Source: Candidatus Thiodiazotropha sp. (ex Monitilora ramsayi)
GTDB taxonomy: Bacteria > Pseudomonadota > Gammaproteobacteria > Chromatiales > Chromatiaceae
Direction of reading: 5' to 3'
Length of the DNA stretch: 64,000 bases
NCBI GenBank assembly: GCA_025655595.1
Contig: JAHXIO010000005.1
Coordinates: 496,001 to 560,000 of the forward strand
Positions 34,706 through 43,509 of the stretch are shown here, one piece after another. The notes under the pieces were generated by a model. It searched no databases. It saw only the letters and a program-made list of their open reading frames with translations, and was not told the DNA's origin. Made by a program: the position numbers and the translations under genes. How positions within the stretch are numbered: the stretch's first letter is position 1; each line of letters begins with the position of its first letter.

Positions 34706-35290
34706 ATGCCAAGACATAGAGAATTCGATCCCGACAAACTATTGAATACTGCCATTCTGCTTTTTTGGGAGAAGGGCTATTTTGATACGTCGGTGGATGA
34801 ATTGGTAAAGCGATCCGGGGTGGCAAAGTACGGCATCTACGGCGTGTTCGGTCCCAAACGGGATCTATTTAAATCGGTGTTAGGCCAGTATGCGCGGGAT
34901 CGTCACAGGGATATTCAATCCCCCATCAGAAAAGAGCAGGCGTCGTTACCGGATGTGCTGGCATTTTTCAGCTCCCTGCCCCCTAAACTTACCACTAAGG
35001 GATTCCAGTACGGCTGTCTGATGGTCAACACGGGGATCGAGATCGGTACGAGAGATGCCGAATTGAGTGAAATCGTCAAAGCCTTTTTTGATGAAACTGT
35101 CGAGACCATGAAGGATTGCCTTGACCGTGCTGTGTCGCTTGGTCAGTTGCCGGCGTCAATCAATACGAGAACAATGGCGAAATACCTGGTGACGGAATTT
35201 CGTGCGTGTTTGATGCTGGCTGCCAGCGGTCACACCAAAAGCGATCTTAAACAGCATCTGAATCTGTCGCTCAAGGTACTCCAACCATAA
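34706..35290 (+). CDS. TetR/AcrR family transcriptional repressor
   Basis: 194 aa. The N-terminal helix-turn-helix reads LLNTAILLFWEKGYFDTSVDELVKRSGVAKYGIYGVFGPKRDLFKSVLGQYA, the classic TetR domain. The ligand domain contains GCLMVNTGIEIG, the cysteine-bearing motif typical of the NemR/ComR-like subgroup, which senses electrophiles or metals; this cysteine may be the sensing residue. It is probably cotranscribed with the membrane protein gene 28 bp downstream and represses both through the twin operators in its promoter. Confidence 0.9.
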   Translation: MPRHREFDPDKLLNTAILLFWEKGYFDTSVDELVKRSGVAKYGIYGVFGPKRDLFKSVLGQYARDRHRDIQSPIRKEQASLPDVLAFFSSLPPKLTTKGFQYGCLMVNTGIEIGTRDAELSEIVKAFFDETVETMKDCLDRAVSLGQLPASINTRTMAKYLVTEFRACLMLAASGHTKSDLKQHLNLSLKVLQP

Positions 35291-35318
35291 TTGGTCAGCT
35301 AACTCACGGAGTGTAATT

Positions 35319-36050
35319 ATGAGCTTATCAATATTGCCTCTTTTTGTGCTCTTACTGTTTGTGTTCAGTTTCCTTCAGTTCAGAAAAGCAAAATTAATCG
35401 GTACGATGTCAGTTGCTGAAATACGCGGAGTATACCTGCTCCTTTCCGCTTTTCTTCTTTGGGTGATTGTGGTTGTCTATATGGGAATAAGAGAGATGCA
35501 TTTGGCATTAATGCAGGAAATTCCCTGGTTATGGCAGGCATTTGTACCGGTAACGATCTGGATAGCGGCTGTTCTGCTTTTCGGTAGATTAAGAGGCGCG
35601 TTGGCAAAAATTGCGATTTATACGCCGCTGCGCTGGTTTCTGTTTCTGCAAGCACTTCGCATTGGTGCTTTGGGAGGTGTTTTAAAGGGTATTGATGGGG
35701 AAATCACATCTACTTATGTTTTCTGGATTGGCGTACCGGACTTTCTGTTCGGTGTCTCAGCGCTCTTGTTGGGAATTGTGTCACTACGCCGTAAGATTGG
35801 TTCGAGATTTCTGATTGCCTGGAACCTTATAGGGTTCTCACTTATCTTTTTTCCTACATTCGGGATTATGCTCTATTGGATGACCGAGCCGGGTTTTGAA
35901 TTCATTTTTGAATTTCCAATGATACTTGCACCAGCTATCGTGGTGCCGTTGTTTATCTCATTCAACCTGATGCATGCATGGGCTCTGGTCTTAAGGGAAA
36001 AAAGTATTAGTGGTGCTGAAGTGTCTGTTGGCCGGCGGGAGGCGACTTAA
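35319..36050 (+). CDS. Polytopic membrane protein of unknown function
   Basis: 243 aa with about seven hydrophobic segments (starting at residues ~3, 30, 65, 105, 140, 165 and 200). I recognise no transporter or enzyme motif. It begins 28 bp after the tetR stop with GGAGTG ahead of the ATG, so it is likely the target of that repressor. A role in efflux or detoxification would fit the context but is speculation. Confidence 0.75.
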   Translation: MSLSILPLFVLLLFVFSFLQFRKAKLIGTMSVAEIRGVYLLLSAFLLWVIVVVYMGIREMHLALMQEIPWLWQAFVPVTIWIAAVLLFGRLRGALAKIAIYTPLRWFLFLQALRIGALGGVLKGIDGEITSTYVFWIGVPDFLFGVSALLLGIVSLRRKIGSRFLIAWNLIGFSLIFFPTFGIMLYWMTEPGFEFIFEFPMILAPAIVVPLFISFNLMHAWALVLREKSISGAEVSVGRREAT

Positions 36051-36186
36051 TAGATCCTGTATGACTGATTGATTTTAAGGCAGCAGAGGTGGATTCTTAA
36101 TCACCTGATTATGTGATTGCTGAAGAAAATAACTGATTAACGAACAGAATGTTTGGATATTGAGCGGAAGAAAACGGTTATATTTT

Positions 36187-37509
36187 CTATTGCCCAAGTG
36201 GGATGACAAGTTTAGCGCATGTACCGTCGCCTTCGCGGTCAAACAATTGTACTGTCCAGCCGTTAATATCGGCAAGCTGTCGTACTATAGCCAATCCTAA
36301 GCCGCTACCACCAGTCATGCTGCTGCGAGATTGTTCAAGTCTGAAGAAAGGTTGAAATACTGCTTCACGTTGCTCAGGGGGGATTCCTGATCCACTGTCT
36401 AATACCTGAATTATGAGGAAATCCTTATCGCAGCTGCATGTAACGCTTATCGGTTTCTGTTTGCCGTAACGTACGGCATTTTCAAGAAGATTTGAGACAA
36501 TTCGTTGGAGCGCCAGTGGATTGAGTATGAAACAGCAGGGTTTATCAGTGCGCCATTCGATGACTTGGTCTCCGCGCCTGGCTGCTTCGATGATATGGTC
36601 CAATACCTCAGCGATCAGCACGGGCTCCTTATCCTGTTTATCCAACTCCATATTGACCTGTAGTGCTTGTCCAATGAGTCGGTTGACTGATTCGAGATCA
36701 CGTTGTATTCCACTCATGAGCTGTGAATCACCGCCGTCATCAGGCAGCATAGCCAGTGCTAGCTGAACTTGGGTGAGTGGGGTTCGCAGATCATGTGAGA
36801 TTCCTGCCAGTAATGTCGTTCGGCTGGCAAGCAACTCTTTGATCTGAATATTCATACGGTTGAATTCCCTGGCAAGAACAACCAGTTCTTCCGGTCCTTC
36901 CTCCTTAACAGGTTCTGGCCATTTTCCTTTTCCTATTAATTGTGCAGCCTGATAAAGACGCTCTATGGTGACAGTCAAGCGTCGTGTGAGCAGGGTTGCG
37001 GTGATAAAGATCAGAAAGAATCCTGTGATCAGGAGAACAAAAAAAGCGACGGATGGCTTGACGCCTATTCGAGAGCGTGTAAACCCAAACCGTACAACCT
37101 CATCAGGTAGTGGGATGTCGGCCCAGAACCAGGCCTCACCGTGATCGTCCTGGCTCGTTTTTAAAGCTATCTTTTTTCCGAGTTGGTTCTCTAGTGATGA
37201 TTCCAGAAAAAAAAGGTAGGGCAGCAGGTTGGTGGAGTTAGGCAAAGGTGTAATGACGTTGGTTAATACAAGATCGTGTTTTCTTTGCATCTGATCAGCA
37301 AAGACATTGCGTTCTGCTGTTGACTTGGTTTGCCATGTTTCAGCGGCATGGGAAATGATACTAGCCAGATCGTCGGTCGCCCTCTGCCCGAGCGGAATCA
37401 CCATATAGTAGGCGATGGTTGAAAGAACGATAAGCATAAATCCGATTGATACAACGCCAATGGTTGACAGAATTTTCCAAAAGTAACTTTGAAATTGAAA
37501 AAAGCGCAT
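36187..37509 (-). CDS. EnvZ/OmpR-class sensor histidine kinase
   Basis: 440 aa from the ATG at 37509, just after the stop of the regulator gene; a longer frame to 37557 overlaps it. Two transmembrane segments (about 12-38 and 160-182) enclose a ~125-residue periplasmic sensor. A HAMP domain follows (RRLTVTIERLYQAAQLIGKG), then H-box AGISHDLRTPLTQVQLAL, N-box RIVSNLLENAVRYG, G1 VLDSGSGIP and G2 GSGLGLAIVRQLADINGW. It is cotranscribed with the response regulator and reads away from the cytochrome c'-like gene. The signal is unknown. Confidence 0.92.
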   Translation of the reverse strand: MRFFQFQSYFWKILSTIGVVSIGFMLIVLSTIAYYMVIPLGQRATDDLASIISHAAETWQTKSTAERNVFADQMQRKHDLVLTNVITPLPNSTNLLPYLFFLESSLENQLGKKIALKTSQDDHGEAWFWADIPLPDEVVRFGFTRSRIGVKPSVAFFVLLITGFFLIFITATLLTRRLTVTIERLYQAAQLIGKGKWPEPVKEEGPEELVVLAREFNRMNIQIKELLASRTTLLAGISHDLRTPLTQVQLALAMLPDDGGDSQLMSGIQRDLESVNRLIGQALQVNMELDKQDKEPVLIAEVLDHIIEAARRGDQVIEWRTDKPCCFILNPLALQRIVSNLLENAVRYGKQKPISVTCSCDKDFLIIQVLDSGSGIPPEQREAVFQPFFRLEQSRSSMTGGSGLGLAIVRQLADINGWTVQLFDREGDGTCAKLVIPLGQ

Positions 37510-37520
37510 ACTGTTGTCGG

Positions 37521-38231
37521 TCAATCCTCGTGTGAGAAGATGTAGCCGGCACCCCATACAGTACGTAAATATATTGGTTGAGATGGATCGGCTTCAATTT
37601 TACGGCGCAAACGGCCTACGCAGACGTCAATGCTACGATCGAGCGGAGAATGATCATAACCTTTAGTCATTTCGAGTAAAGTATCGCGATTTAGTACGCG
37701 GTTGGAGTGCTCCAGGAAGATGCGTAAAAGTGAAAATTCTCCCGAGGTTAGGGGGATGTTCTGATAATCACGAGTGAGTGTATGCCTTTGCACATTTAGT
37801 CGGAAAGGGCCAAATTCAATAATAGGGTTTATACTCTCGGATGGGGCCTGTTTGATTTCATTGCATCTACGTAACACTGAGCGGATTCTTGCCAATAACT
37901 CCCTTGGATTAAAGGGCTTGGTGAGGTAGTCATCTGCACCCATCTCAAGTCCAACTATTCTGTCCAGTTCTTCGCCTCGTGCAGAGAGAATGATGATGGG
38001 CAGGTTTTTCTGCTGTCGTAATCGACGTCCAATCGAAAGACCGTCTTCGCCAGGAAGCATAAGGTCTAGGATCACGAGATCAACTTCATTGTCAGCAAGA
38101 TACAGGTTAAGGGCTTTGCCGTCCTCGACTGCTTCAACATCATATCCTTCCTTTGAAAGGTAGGTCTTCAGTAGCTTTCTGAGCTCAGGCTCGTCATCTA
38201 CCACCAGCAGCCGCTGTTTATGGGTATTCAA
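37521..38231 (-). CDS. OmpR-family response regulator
   Basis: 236 aa. Receiver: VVDDEPELRKLLK, phospho-acceptor in LVILDLMLPGEDGL, the Lys in YLTKPFNPRELLAR. C-terminal winged helix: PLTSGEFSLLRIFLEHSNRVLNRDTLLEMTKGYDHSPLDRSIDVCVGRLRRKIEADPSQPIYLRTVWGAGYIF. First gene of the pair with the kinase, divergent from the cytochrome c'-like gene across a 145-bp gap, and therefore a good candidate for its regulator. Confidence 0.95.
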   Translation of the reverse strand: MNTHKQRLLVVDDEPELRKLLKTYLSKEGYDVEAVEDGKALNLYLADNEVDLVILDLMLPGEDGLSIGRRLRQQKNLPIIILSARGEELDRIVGLEMGADDYLTKPFNPRELLARIRSVLRRCNEIKQAPSESINPIIEFGPFRLNVQRHTLTRDYQNIPLTSGEFSLLRIFLEHSNRVLNRDTLLEMTKGYDHSPLDRSIDVCVGRLRRKIEADPSQPIYLRTVWGAGYIFSHED

Positions 38232-38376
38232 ATGAGTATTCCTGCTTTTTTTGCTTTGGAGTGACTCTGTAACAATTTGGTTACATTTTGTTACTGCTTC
38301 GCCATCACCCTGATAAATATCATGTTTATTGTATACGTTGAATAAAACGAAGCAAGCTTATCAAGGAGTGCGCCTA

Positions 38377-39015
38377 ATGATTATCCAATCCAATACATCA
38401 AAAAAAATCGCCGGTTACACATCGGGGTTACACAAGGTGCGACGTTCATTAATCATAGTGATAATGCTTGTTTGTAGCTTCTCATTTATATCAAGCGTGA
38501 GTGCAGCAGAGCCAAGTCTGGACGATTTGAAAAAAGTATTGCAGGGCCAGATTAAGCTTATGAAGCCAGAGCTGCAGGAAAAGGTAAAAGGGCTATCTAT
38601 GGACACGAAAATGTCATTGATGGCGATTCTGGCCATGCATAATCGTTATAGTCAAACAGTAACTCTACGACAGGTGATGACTGAAGTCCTGTCTGATTTT
38701 CAAAGCATACTGGCAGGAATCATGACTGATAATCCTGAACAGACTGCAGATAGTGCGCGGCGTCTTGCAAATCACCGCATTCCTGTTGGCGGACTCCTTC
38801 CTTACTTGGGACTGGAAAACATTAACGATGAGCGTTTGGCTGTACTGGATAGCTTTAATAGTAGTGTAGAGGGTAATGCTCTGAAGCTGGCAAGTGCAGC
38901 AGAGGCAGGTGATATGGCTAAGGCGGCGTCATTAGTGGGACCAATCAGCTCAGGGTGTGTGGCATGTCATGGTTATTTTCGCAGTCAGCCCGGGGTTTCT
39001 GAGCTGCTGCATTAA
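38377..39015 (+). CDS. Secreted cytochrome c'-like (class II) haem protein
   Basis: 212 aa from the ATG at 38377 preceded by AAGGAG. A long signal sequence ends near SVSA-AE. The mature part is helical and has a single CVACHGYF haem-attachment site 17 residues from the C-terminus, the position used by cytochrome c' and cytochrome c-556-type proteins. Such proteins bind NO or CO, or act as small electron carriers. NO defence would fit a nitrate-respiring cell, but the helical region is longer than a usual cytochrome c'. Confidence 0.75.
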   Translation: MIIQSNTSKKIAGYTSGLHKVRRSLIIVIMLVCSFSFISSVSAAEPSLDDLKKVLQGQIKLMKPELQEKVKGLSMDTKMSLMAILAMHNRYSQTVTLRQVMTEVLSDFQSILAGIMTDNPEQTADSARRLANHRIPVGGLLPYLGLENINDERLAVLDSFNSSVEGNALKLASAAEAGDMAKAASLVGPISSGCVACHGYFRSQPGVSELLH

Positions 39016-39095
39016 TACCTGCTTTTACTGGATATGGCGAGACATACGATAACTATAAGACCTGCTTTCAAAAGTGGTCACCGAGGAGAGACGAT

Positions 39096-40250
39096 ATGAA
39101 ATGCTGTGCAGCCTTTCTTTCAATCAGTATTTTGCTGAGTTGTATGGTACCGATTGGTGTTTATGCAGATGTAAATGATGCAGATAGCAGCTCCACGCTT
39201 GAGCAGCGACGCGCGCTTTCAAACAGGATTAAGCAATTACGGGAATTGAGAAAACGATTGCCTATTCCAGTGCCTGCTGGGCTTTTTGGAATTTACGCTT
39301 TCCCAGAAAAAGGGCAGGGTGTGGCCGGGGTAAACTTTCAACATCATCAGTTTGAAGGATTGATTCAGGGCAGTGATTCAGTATCAGCAGAAACTGTTGT
39401 GACAACGGCACCCAATCGATTTTTTGGTGATCCCATGCAGCCCCCGACCCTTCGTGTGGTGCCGCAAAAAGCAAAAGCAGACGTGGTATTCCCATATGCG
39501 AATTTCGCTATTAATGATCGCTTTGCGCTAGTTGCACTTGTTCCCCTGATTCGTAAGGAGACAGTGTTAGAGACATTTGCAGGGCCGGTGGGTACAAACA
39601 GCTTGGGAACCAATACAGTCACTACTAAAGGTTTGGGTGATATCAAGTTTGGAACAATTTTCAAGGCCTACAATAGCCATGATTACAATCATAATGTGAT
39701 ATTTGACCTCGTTTTAAGTGCGCCGACTGGAAGTATTACGGAAGAGGATGAGAATCTGACACCGATGAACACCCGGATGAAAACGCGGCTGGCTTATGGA
39801 ATGCAACTGGGTTCTGGTACCTGGGACAGTCTTCTCGGTGTGGTTTACTGGGGTAAAAAGAAAAAGTGGGGATGGGGTGCGCAATATCTGGCTACGATTC
39901 CTCTTGAAAGTGAGAACAGTGAGGGCTGGCGGAATGGGGATAAGCATGAAGCTACAGCCTGGATGTCATACGAATGGAATCCTGATTTAGTCACTTCTAT
40001 TCGAGTGCGTGGTGAAACCCAGGACAAGATCCACGGAATCGATCCAAAGATCTATGGACCTGGTTTGGGCGCCAACCCAGATAATTACGGTGGAGAAAGG
40101 ACTGAGATTGGTGTCGGTATCAATTGGATGCCAGCACTTGCAAATAACCTAAGTCTGGAGTTGTTGGTTCCGCTTCATCAAGACCGCAACGGGGTACAGC
40201 CAGAGCATGACCTAAGTATAGCTTTGAGCTGGCGCAAAGGATTTTTCTAA
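39096..40250 (+). CDS. Outer-membrane barrel protein, phenol MetA-pathway transporter family
   Basis: 384 aa with a signal peptide (cleavage near VYA-D). A short charged coiled-coil stretch (EQRRALSNRIKQLRELRKRLP) comes before a beta-rich region with alternating hydrophobic/polar strands: YANFAINDRFALVALVPLI, GLGDIKFGTIFKAYN, VIFDLVLSAPTGSI, GMQLGSGTWDSLLGVVYW, and a terminal strand ending in Phe. This resembles the Phenol_MetA_deg barrel family. It probably forms a channel in the outer membrane and may be cotranscribed with the cytochrome c'-like gene 80 bp upstream. The solute is not known. Confidence 0.65.
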   Translation: MKCCAAFLSISILLSCMVPIGVYADVNDADSSSTLEQRRALSNRIKQLRELRKRLPIPVPAGLFGIYAFPEKGQGVAGVNFQHHQFEGLIQGSDSVSAETVVTTAPNRFFGDPMQPPTLRVVPQKAKADVVFPYANFAINDRFALVALVPLIRKETVLETFAGPVGTNSLGTNTVTTKGLGDIKFGTIFKAYNSHDYNHNVIFDLVLSAPTGSITEEDENLTPMNTRMKTRLAYGMQLGSGTWDSLLGVVYWGKKKKWGWGAQYLATIPLESENSEGWRNGDKHEATAWMSYEWNPDLVTSIRVRGETQDKIHGIDPKIYGPGLGANPDNYGGERTEIGVGINWMPALANNLSLELLVPLHQDRNGVQPEHDLSIALSWRKGFF

Positions 40251-40292
40251 GTCAATATCCATTTTATGTAACTAAGAATAAGGGGGGTTCCT

Positions 40293-40481
40293 ATGACTGT
40301 TGACAGGTACGTACGATTATTTGCTGGTTTGATGATTCTGCTGAGTGTGGCGCTAACCCACTATGTGCATCCTTATTGGGTTTTTCTCACGCTTTTTGTG
40401 GGTGCCAATCTCTTCCAGAGTGGGTTTACCAATATATGCCCTCTATCAAGTATTCTGAAAAAGGTCGGGGTGCCTACGTAA
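40293..40481 (+). CDS. Small DUF2892 membrane protein
   Basis: 62 aa, two transmembrane segments (about 8-25 and 28-45) ending GFTNICPLSSILKKVGVPT, which matches the DUF2892 (YgaP-like membrane segment) pattern with its FTxxCPLxxILKKxG tail. Such peptides are often next to rhodanese or sulfur-transfer genes. Here it follows the barrel protein by 42 bp with AGGGGGG ahead of the start. Confidence 0.85.
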   Translation: MTVDRYVRLFAGLMILLSVALTHYVHPYWVFLTLFVGANLFQSGFTNICPLSSILKKVGVPT

Positions 40482-40694
40482 TCTTCTTGGAGAGGATGAG
40501 TTGCGCAAGGGTTTTTATCTGAAAGTATATTAAAGGTTGCTTTTTGGGATTATTCTATCCAGGTAATTCCGGATGAAAAAATAGAACAGGGTACTTCTGA
40601 ATAAATCGAGTCCAGATTGTTTCATTCATAAATGAAAGCAAGTCTTTGAACGAATGAACACATAAGTTATCGGCCTGTGGCGTAAATCATATTT

Positions 40695-41351
40695 TCAGAA
40701 CTGATCTTTATGGGTCACTGCCCATACGGCAGCTTCAACGCGGGTTTTTAAGCCCAGCTTCTTAAGAAGATGTTTGACGTGGACCTTGACAGTCGATTCG
40801 GCAATTGAAAGGGCGCGAGCGATCACTTTATTGCTTTCGCCTTCGCTGATATGGGTCAGGATTTCCCGTTCGCGGTCTGTAAGGTCTAGTGTGGTTAGTG
40901 CTGCATCACGTGCGCCTTCCGTTTGCATGGCGCGAGCCAGACATTCAGCGACATTGGGTGACATGGCGACCCGTCCTTCGGCGACTTCATGCAGCTTTTT
41001 CATGAGTTGTGTCGGTTTCATATCTTTCAGCAGATAGCCGTCTGCGCCGGATCGCAGTGCAGCGACAACATCTTCCTCTGCATTGGATACGGTGAGCATG
41101 ACGACGCGCGCATTGGATTCACCACTCTTCAGTTCAGTCAGAACTTCCAGACCGTTCATTTCAGGCATATTTAGATCGAGAAGTACAAGGTCGGGTTTTA
41201 GTGCGTTCACCATGTTTATCCCTTCAGGACCGCTGTCGGCTTCGCCGATAATTTCGATATCCGGGCTCAGTTCGGCAAGTTGCTGCAGTCCTTTTCTTAA
41301 AAGCGGGTGGTCATCGATAACGACGATACGTTGAGCTGCCGTTGAGTTCAT
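40695..41351 (-). CDS. narL: Nitrate/nitrite response regulator NarL
   Basis: 218 aa. Receiver: VIDDHPLLRKGLQQL, acceptor Asp in LVLLDLNMPEMNGLEVL, YLLKDMKPTQL. A LuxR-type helix-turn-helix follows: LTDREREILTHISEGESNKVIARALSIAESTVKVHVKHLLKKLGLKTRVEAAVWAV. Its ATG overlaps the TGA of narX (ATGA), so translation is coupled. With narX it should control the divergent nar operon in response to nitrate. Confidence 0.95.
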   Translation of the reverse strand: MNSTAAQRIVVIDDHPLLRKGLQQLAELSPDIEIIGEADSGPEGINMVNALKPDLVLLDLNMPEMNGLEVLTELKSGESNARVVMLTVSNAEEDVVAALRSGADGYLLKDMKPTQLMKKLHEVAEGRVAMSPNVAECLARAMQTEGARDAALTTLDLTDREREILTHISEGESNKVIARALSIAESTVKVHVKHLLKKLGLKTRVEAAVWAVTHKDQF

Positions 41352-43246
41352 ATTTCTACCGGGTCCTGATTGAAGTTGGGTTGATCGTTTTTAGGTTGAA
41401 AATGCAGACGTACCCTGGTTCCTTTATCGGACCGGGGTTCGATCTGAATTTCCGCGTTGAGCGAGTTTGCGCGTTCACGCATGATAGCTAGGCCGTAATG
41501 GTGTGTCCGGTCTGCCTGGGGTGGTATACCGATACCGTCGTCTTCAATATCGATAATAACTTCACTATCCGCATTCTGTGTCAGTCGGATGACCACTTTC
41601 GTGGCCTTTGCATGGTAGGTGATGTTTGACAGCGCTTCACGCACGATCTGTAAGACATGGATCTCTTCATTGACGCTGAGTGGATCGCCGCTGATACGGT
41701 TGTCCAGGTTGATATCGAGATTGCTGCGATCACGGAATCCTTCAACGGTTTCGCTAAGTGCGGCGGTTAAGCCGTTTTCGTCCATCTTCAAGCGAAAGGT
41801 TGTCAGTAGCTCCCGTAATTGGCGATAGGAGGCATCAAGGCCCTCCTCGAGTTCTGCCATGACTTCCGCCACCTTTACAGATACCTCATCGGGTTTAATT
41901 AAAATAGAGAGACGTGCTACCTGGATTTTTAGATAAGAAAGCGATTGCGCAAGTGAATCATGCAGTTCGCGTGCAATAACGCTACGTTCATCGAGCAGTG
42001 CCAGGCGGCGACGCTGGTTGATGCGCCGGGTGACGCCAATTGCGATACCGATATGTCTCCCAAGCGTATTTAACAGATGTGTCTGCCAGGGCTCCATGGA
42101 GTTGCCGATTTGATATTCGATGAGTAGCACGCCGTACTGTTGCTCCTGGTCGCTGACAGGGATCGAGAGGATATTGGAGTCGCCAATGATCAATTTGCGT
42201 TGTTTTCCGTCATCGATGCAGATTTTACAGTTAGCTGTTTCACACATGGGCGGGATCGTGCCGCTGTTGGCAAGACGATGGGCGCGACGGCTGTCGTGAT
42301 CGAGCAGGCAAAGAGTAATACTCTTAACATCGACCACTTTGGCGATGTCGGTGAGCATCTTGCGATAGGTCGGCTCTGAGATCGGGGCTTTGGTCAATCC
42401 GCGGGATATGTCGTAGAGCAGTTCCAGTGAGTTATTGCGTTGGGTGAGTTCCTGTGTCTTCTCATCAACGCGCTGCTCCAGATCCTCATATATCCGGGAT
42501 AGCTGAATCGCCATTGTATTGAATGCCTGGCCAAGGCGTCCCAGTTCATCCGGTCCAGTGTGACCGACACGTACGCTAAGGTCGCCCTCGCCAGCTTTTT
42601 CCGCCGAGCTCAACAAGTCCCGTAATGGACTTACGATATCTGTCTGCATCAGATAGAGCGTAGCAGCGGCTACCATCAGTGTGAGCAGCAGGCTGATACT
42701 CTGCATCAAACCCAATAGATGTATACGTGACTCCGCATCTTCTTCCAGCTGATGGACCAGTTTATCGACGTCATTGACAAAGCTCTTGATCAGGGTGTGA
42801 AAGGTACGACTGGTTCTGTCAAGGCGAGCCGCTGAAGTGCCGGTTTCGATCTCCTGAATGAACGCAATGATCTGGGGCTTGACCGCCAGGCGCCAGCGTG
42901 ATTCCACCAGGGAGTAGATCGTTTGCAACGATTGATTGGTGGCTCCTGCTATGGAATCGGTAAGCTGTGGGGCGTTGAAACGGCTTTCAAATTCACTAAT
43001 CAAATCCTTGATATCCTCGCTGGTCCTGAAGTCACCGTTACGCCGTGACTCCAAGGCAGCGGCAATGCGATAGGACTGCATACGCAAACTACCGGCGATA
43101 TTGACGGCGCTCGCTTCGCCATAAGTGATGCGCGCGACAAAAACGGCACTGGCCATACCGGCAACTGCCAATACCGTGATAACCCCCATGGCCAGTCCGG
43201 CCCGGGCGAGTAGTGTGTGACTGAAAAAGCCGAACAGGGATTTCAC
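41348..43246 (-). CDS. narX: Nitrate/nitrite sensor histidine kinase NarX
   Basis: About 632 aa from an in-frame GTG at 43246, chosen because the protein then begins at the usual NarX start (short cytoplasmic stretch then TM1). The frame is open to 43324, and no ribosome site is convincing, so the start is uncertain. Features: P-box EASAVNIAGSLRMQSYRIAAAL for nitrate binding between two membrane segments, HAMP, a signalling domain with Cys cluster CETANCKICID, H-box ARELHDSLAQSLSYLKIQVARL and a HisKA_3-type ATPase domain (DDGIGIPP, HYGLAIMRERA). It pairs with narL. Confidence 0.92.
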   Translation of the reverse strand: MKSLFGFFSHTLLARAGLAMGVITVLAVAGMASAVFVARITYGEASAVNIAGSLRMQSYRIAAALESRRNGDFRTSEDIKDLISEFESRFNAPQLTDSIAGATNQSLQTIYSLVESRWRLAVKPQIIAFIQEIETGTSAARLDRTSRTFHTLIKSFVNDVDKLVHQLEEDAESRIHLLGLMQSISLLLTLMVAAATLYLMQTDIVSPLRDLLSSAEKAGEGDLSVRVGHTGPDELGRLGQAFNTMAIQLSRIYEDLEQRVDEKTQELTQRNNSLELLYDISRGLTKAPISEPTYRKMLTDIAKVVDVKSITLCLLDHDSRRAHRLANSGTIPPMCETANCKICIDDGKQRKLIIGDSNILSIPVSDQEQQYGVLLIEYQIGNSMEPWQTHLLNTLGRHIGIAIGVTRRINQRRRLALLDERSVIARELHDSLAQSLSYLKIQVARLSILIKPDEVSVKVAEVMAELEEGLDASYRQLRELLTTFRLKMDENGLTAALSETVEGFRDRSNLDINLDNRISGDPLSVNEEIHVLQIVREALSNITYHAKATKVVIRLTQNADSEVIIDIEDDGIGIPPQADRTHHYGLAIMRERANSLNAEIQIEPRSDKGTRVRLHFQPKNDQPNFNQDPVEI

Positions 43247-43433
43247 CTCGTAAAATAGAGCGAAGCGGAAAACTATGCAGGTTTTTAGGATTAGTCCCTT
43301 TTTCCCATTGAGGCAGAAATCCACATACCTGGATTTTGCATGCTACATTTAAATACCATGCTATTCAAAGTGTTATAGGTGGTATGGCCTCTACTACCAA
43401 AGTATTAGTTGTGTTCTTTTCGCAGAAAACGGC

Positions 43434-43447
43434 TTGACTTGAGTCAA
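43434..43447 (+). promoter_or_regulatory. FNR/Anr-type box of the nar promoter
   Basis: TTGAC-TTGA-GTCAA is a fully symmetric FNR-family site. It is centred at 43440.5, and TATTTT at 43471-43476 would be a -10 for a start near 43482, placing the box at about -41.5, as in a class II FNR promoter. narK1 starts at 43510. Confidence 0.8.
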
Positions 43448-43509
43448 TAGCCTGCTCGCTCGAAAGCTTTTATTTTCGCCTTCCACGGTAATTTTAAGGA
43501 GGGTGAAAA

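Noticed and set aside
43325..43509. NarL heptamer sites in the narX-narK1 spacer
   Set aside because: Several TAC-containing stretches were checked, but none fits TACYNMT in a paired arrangement.
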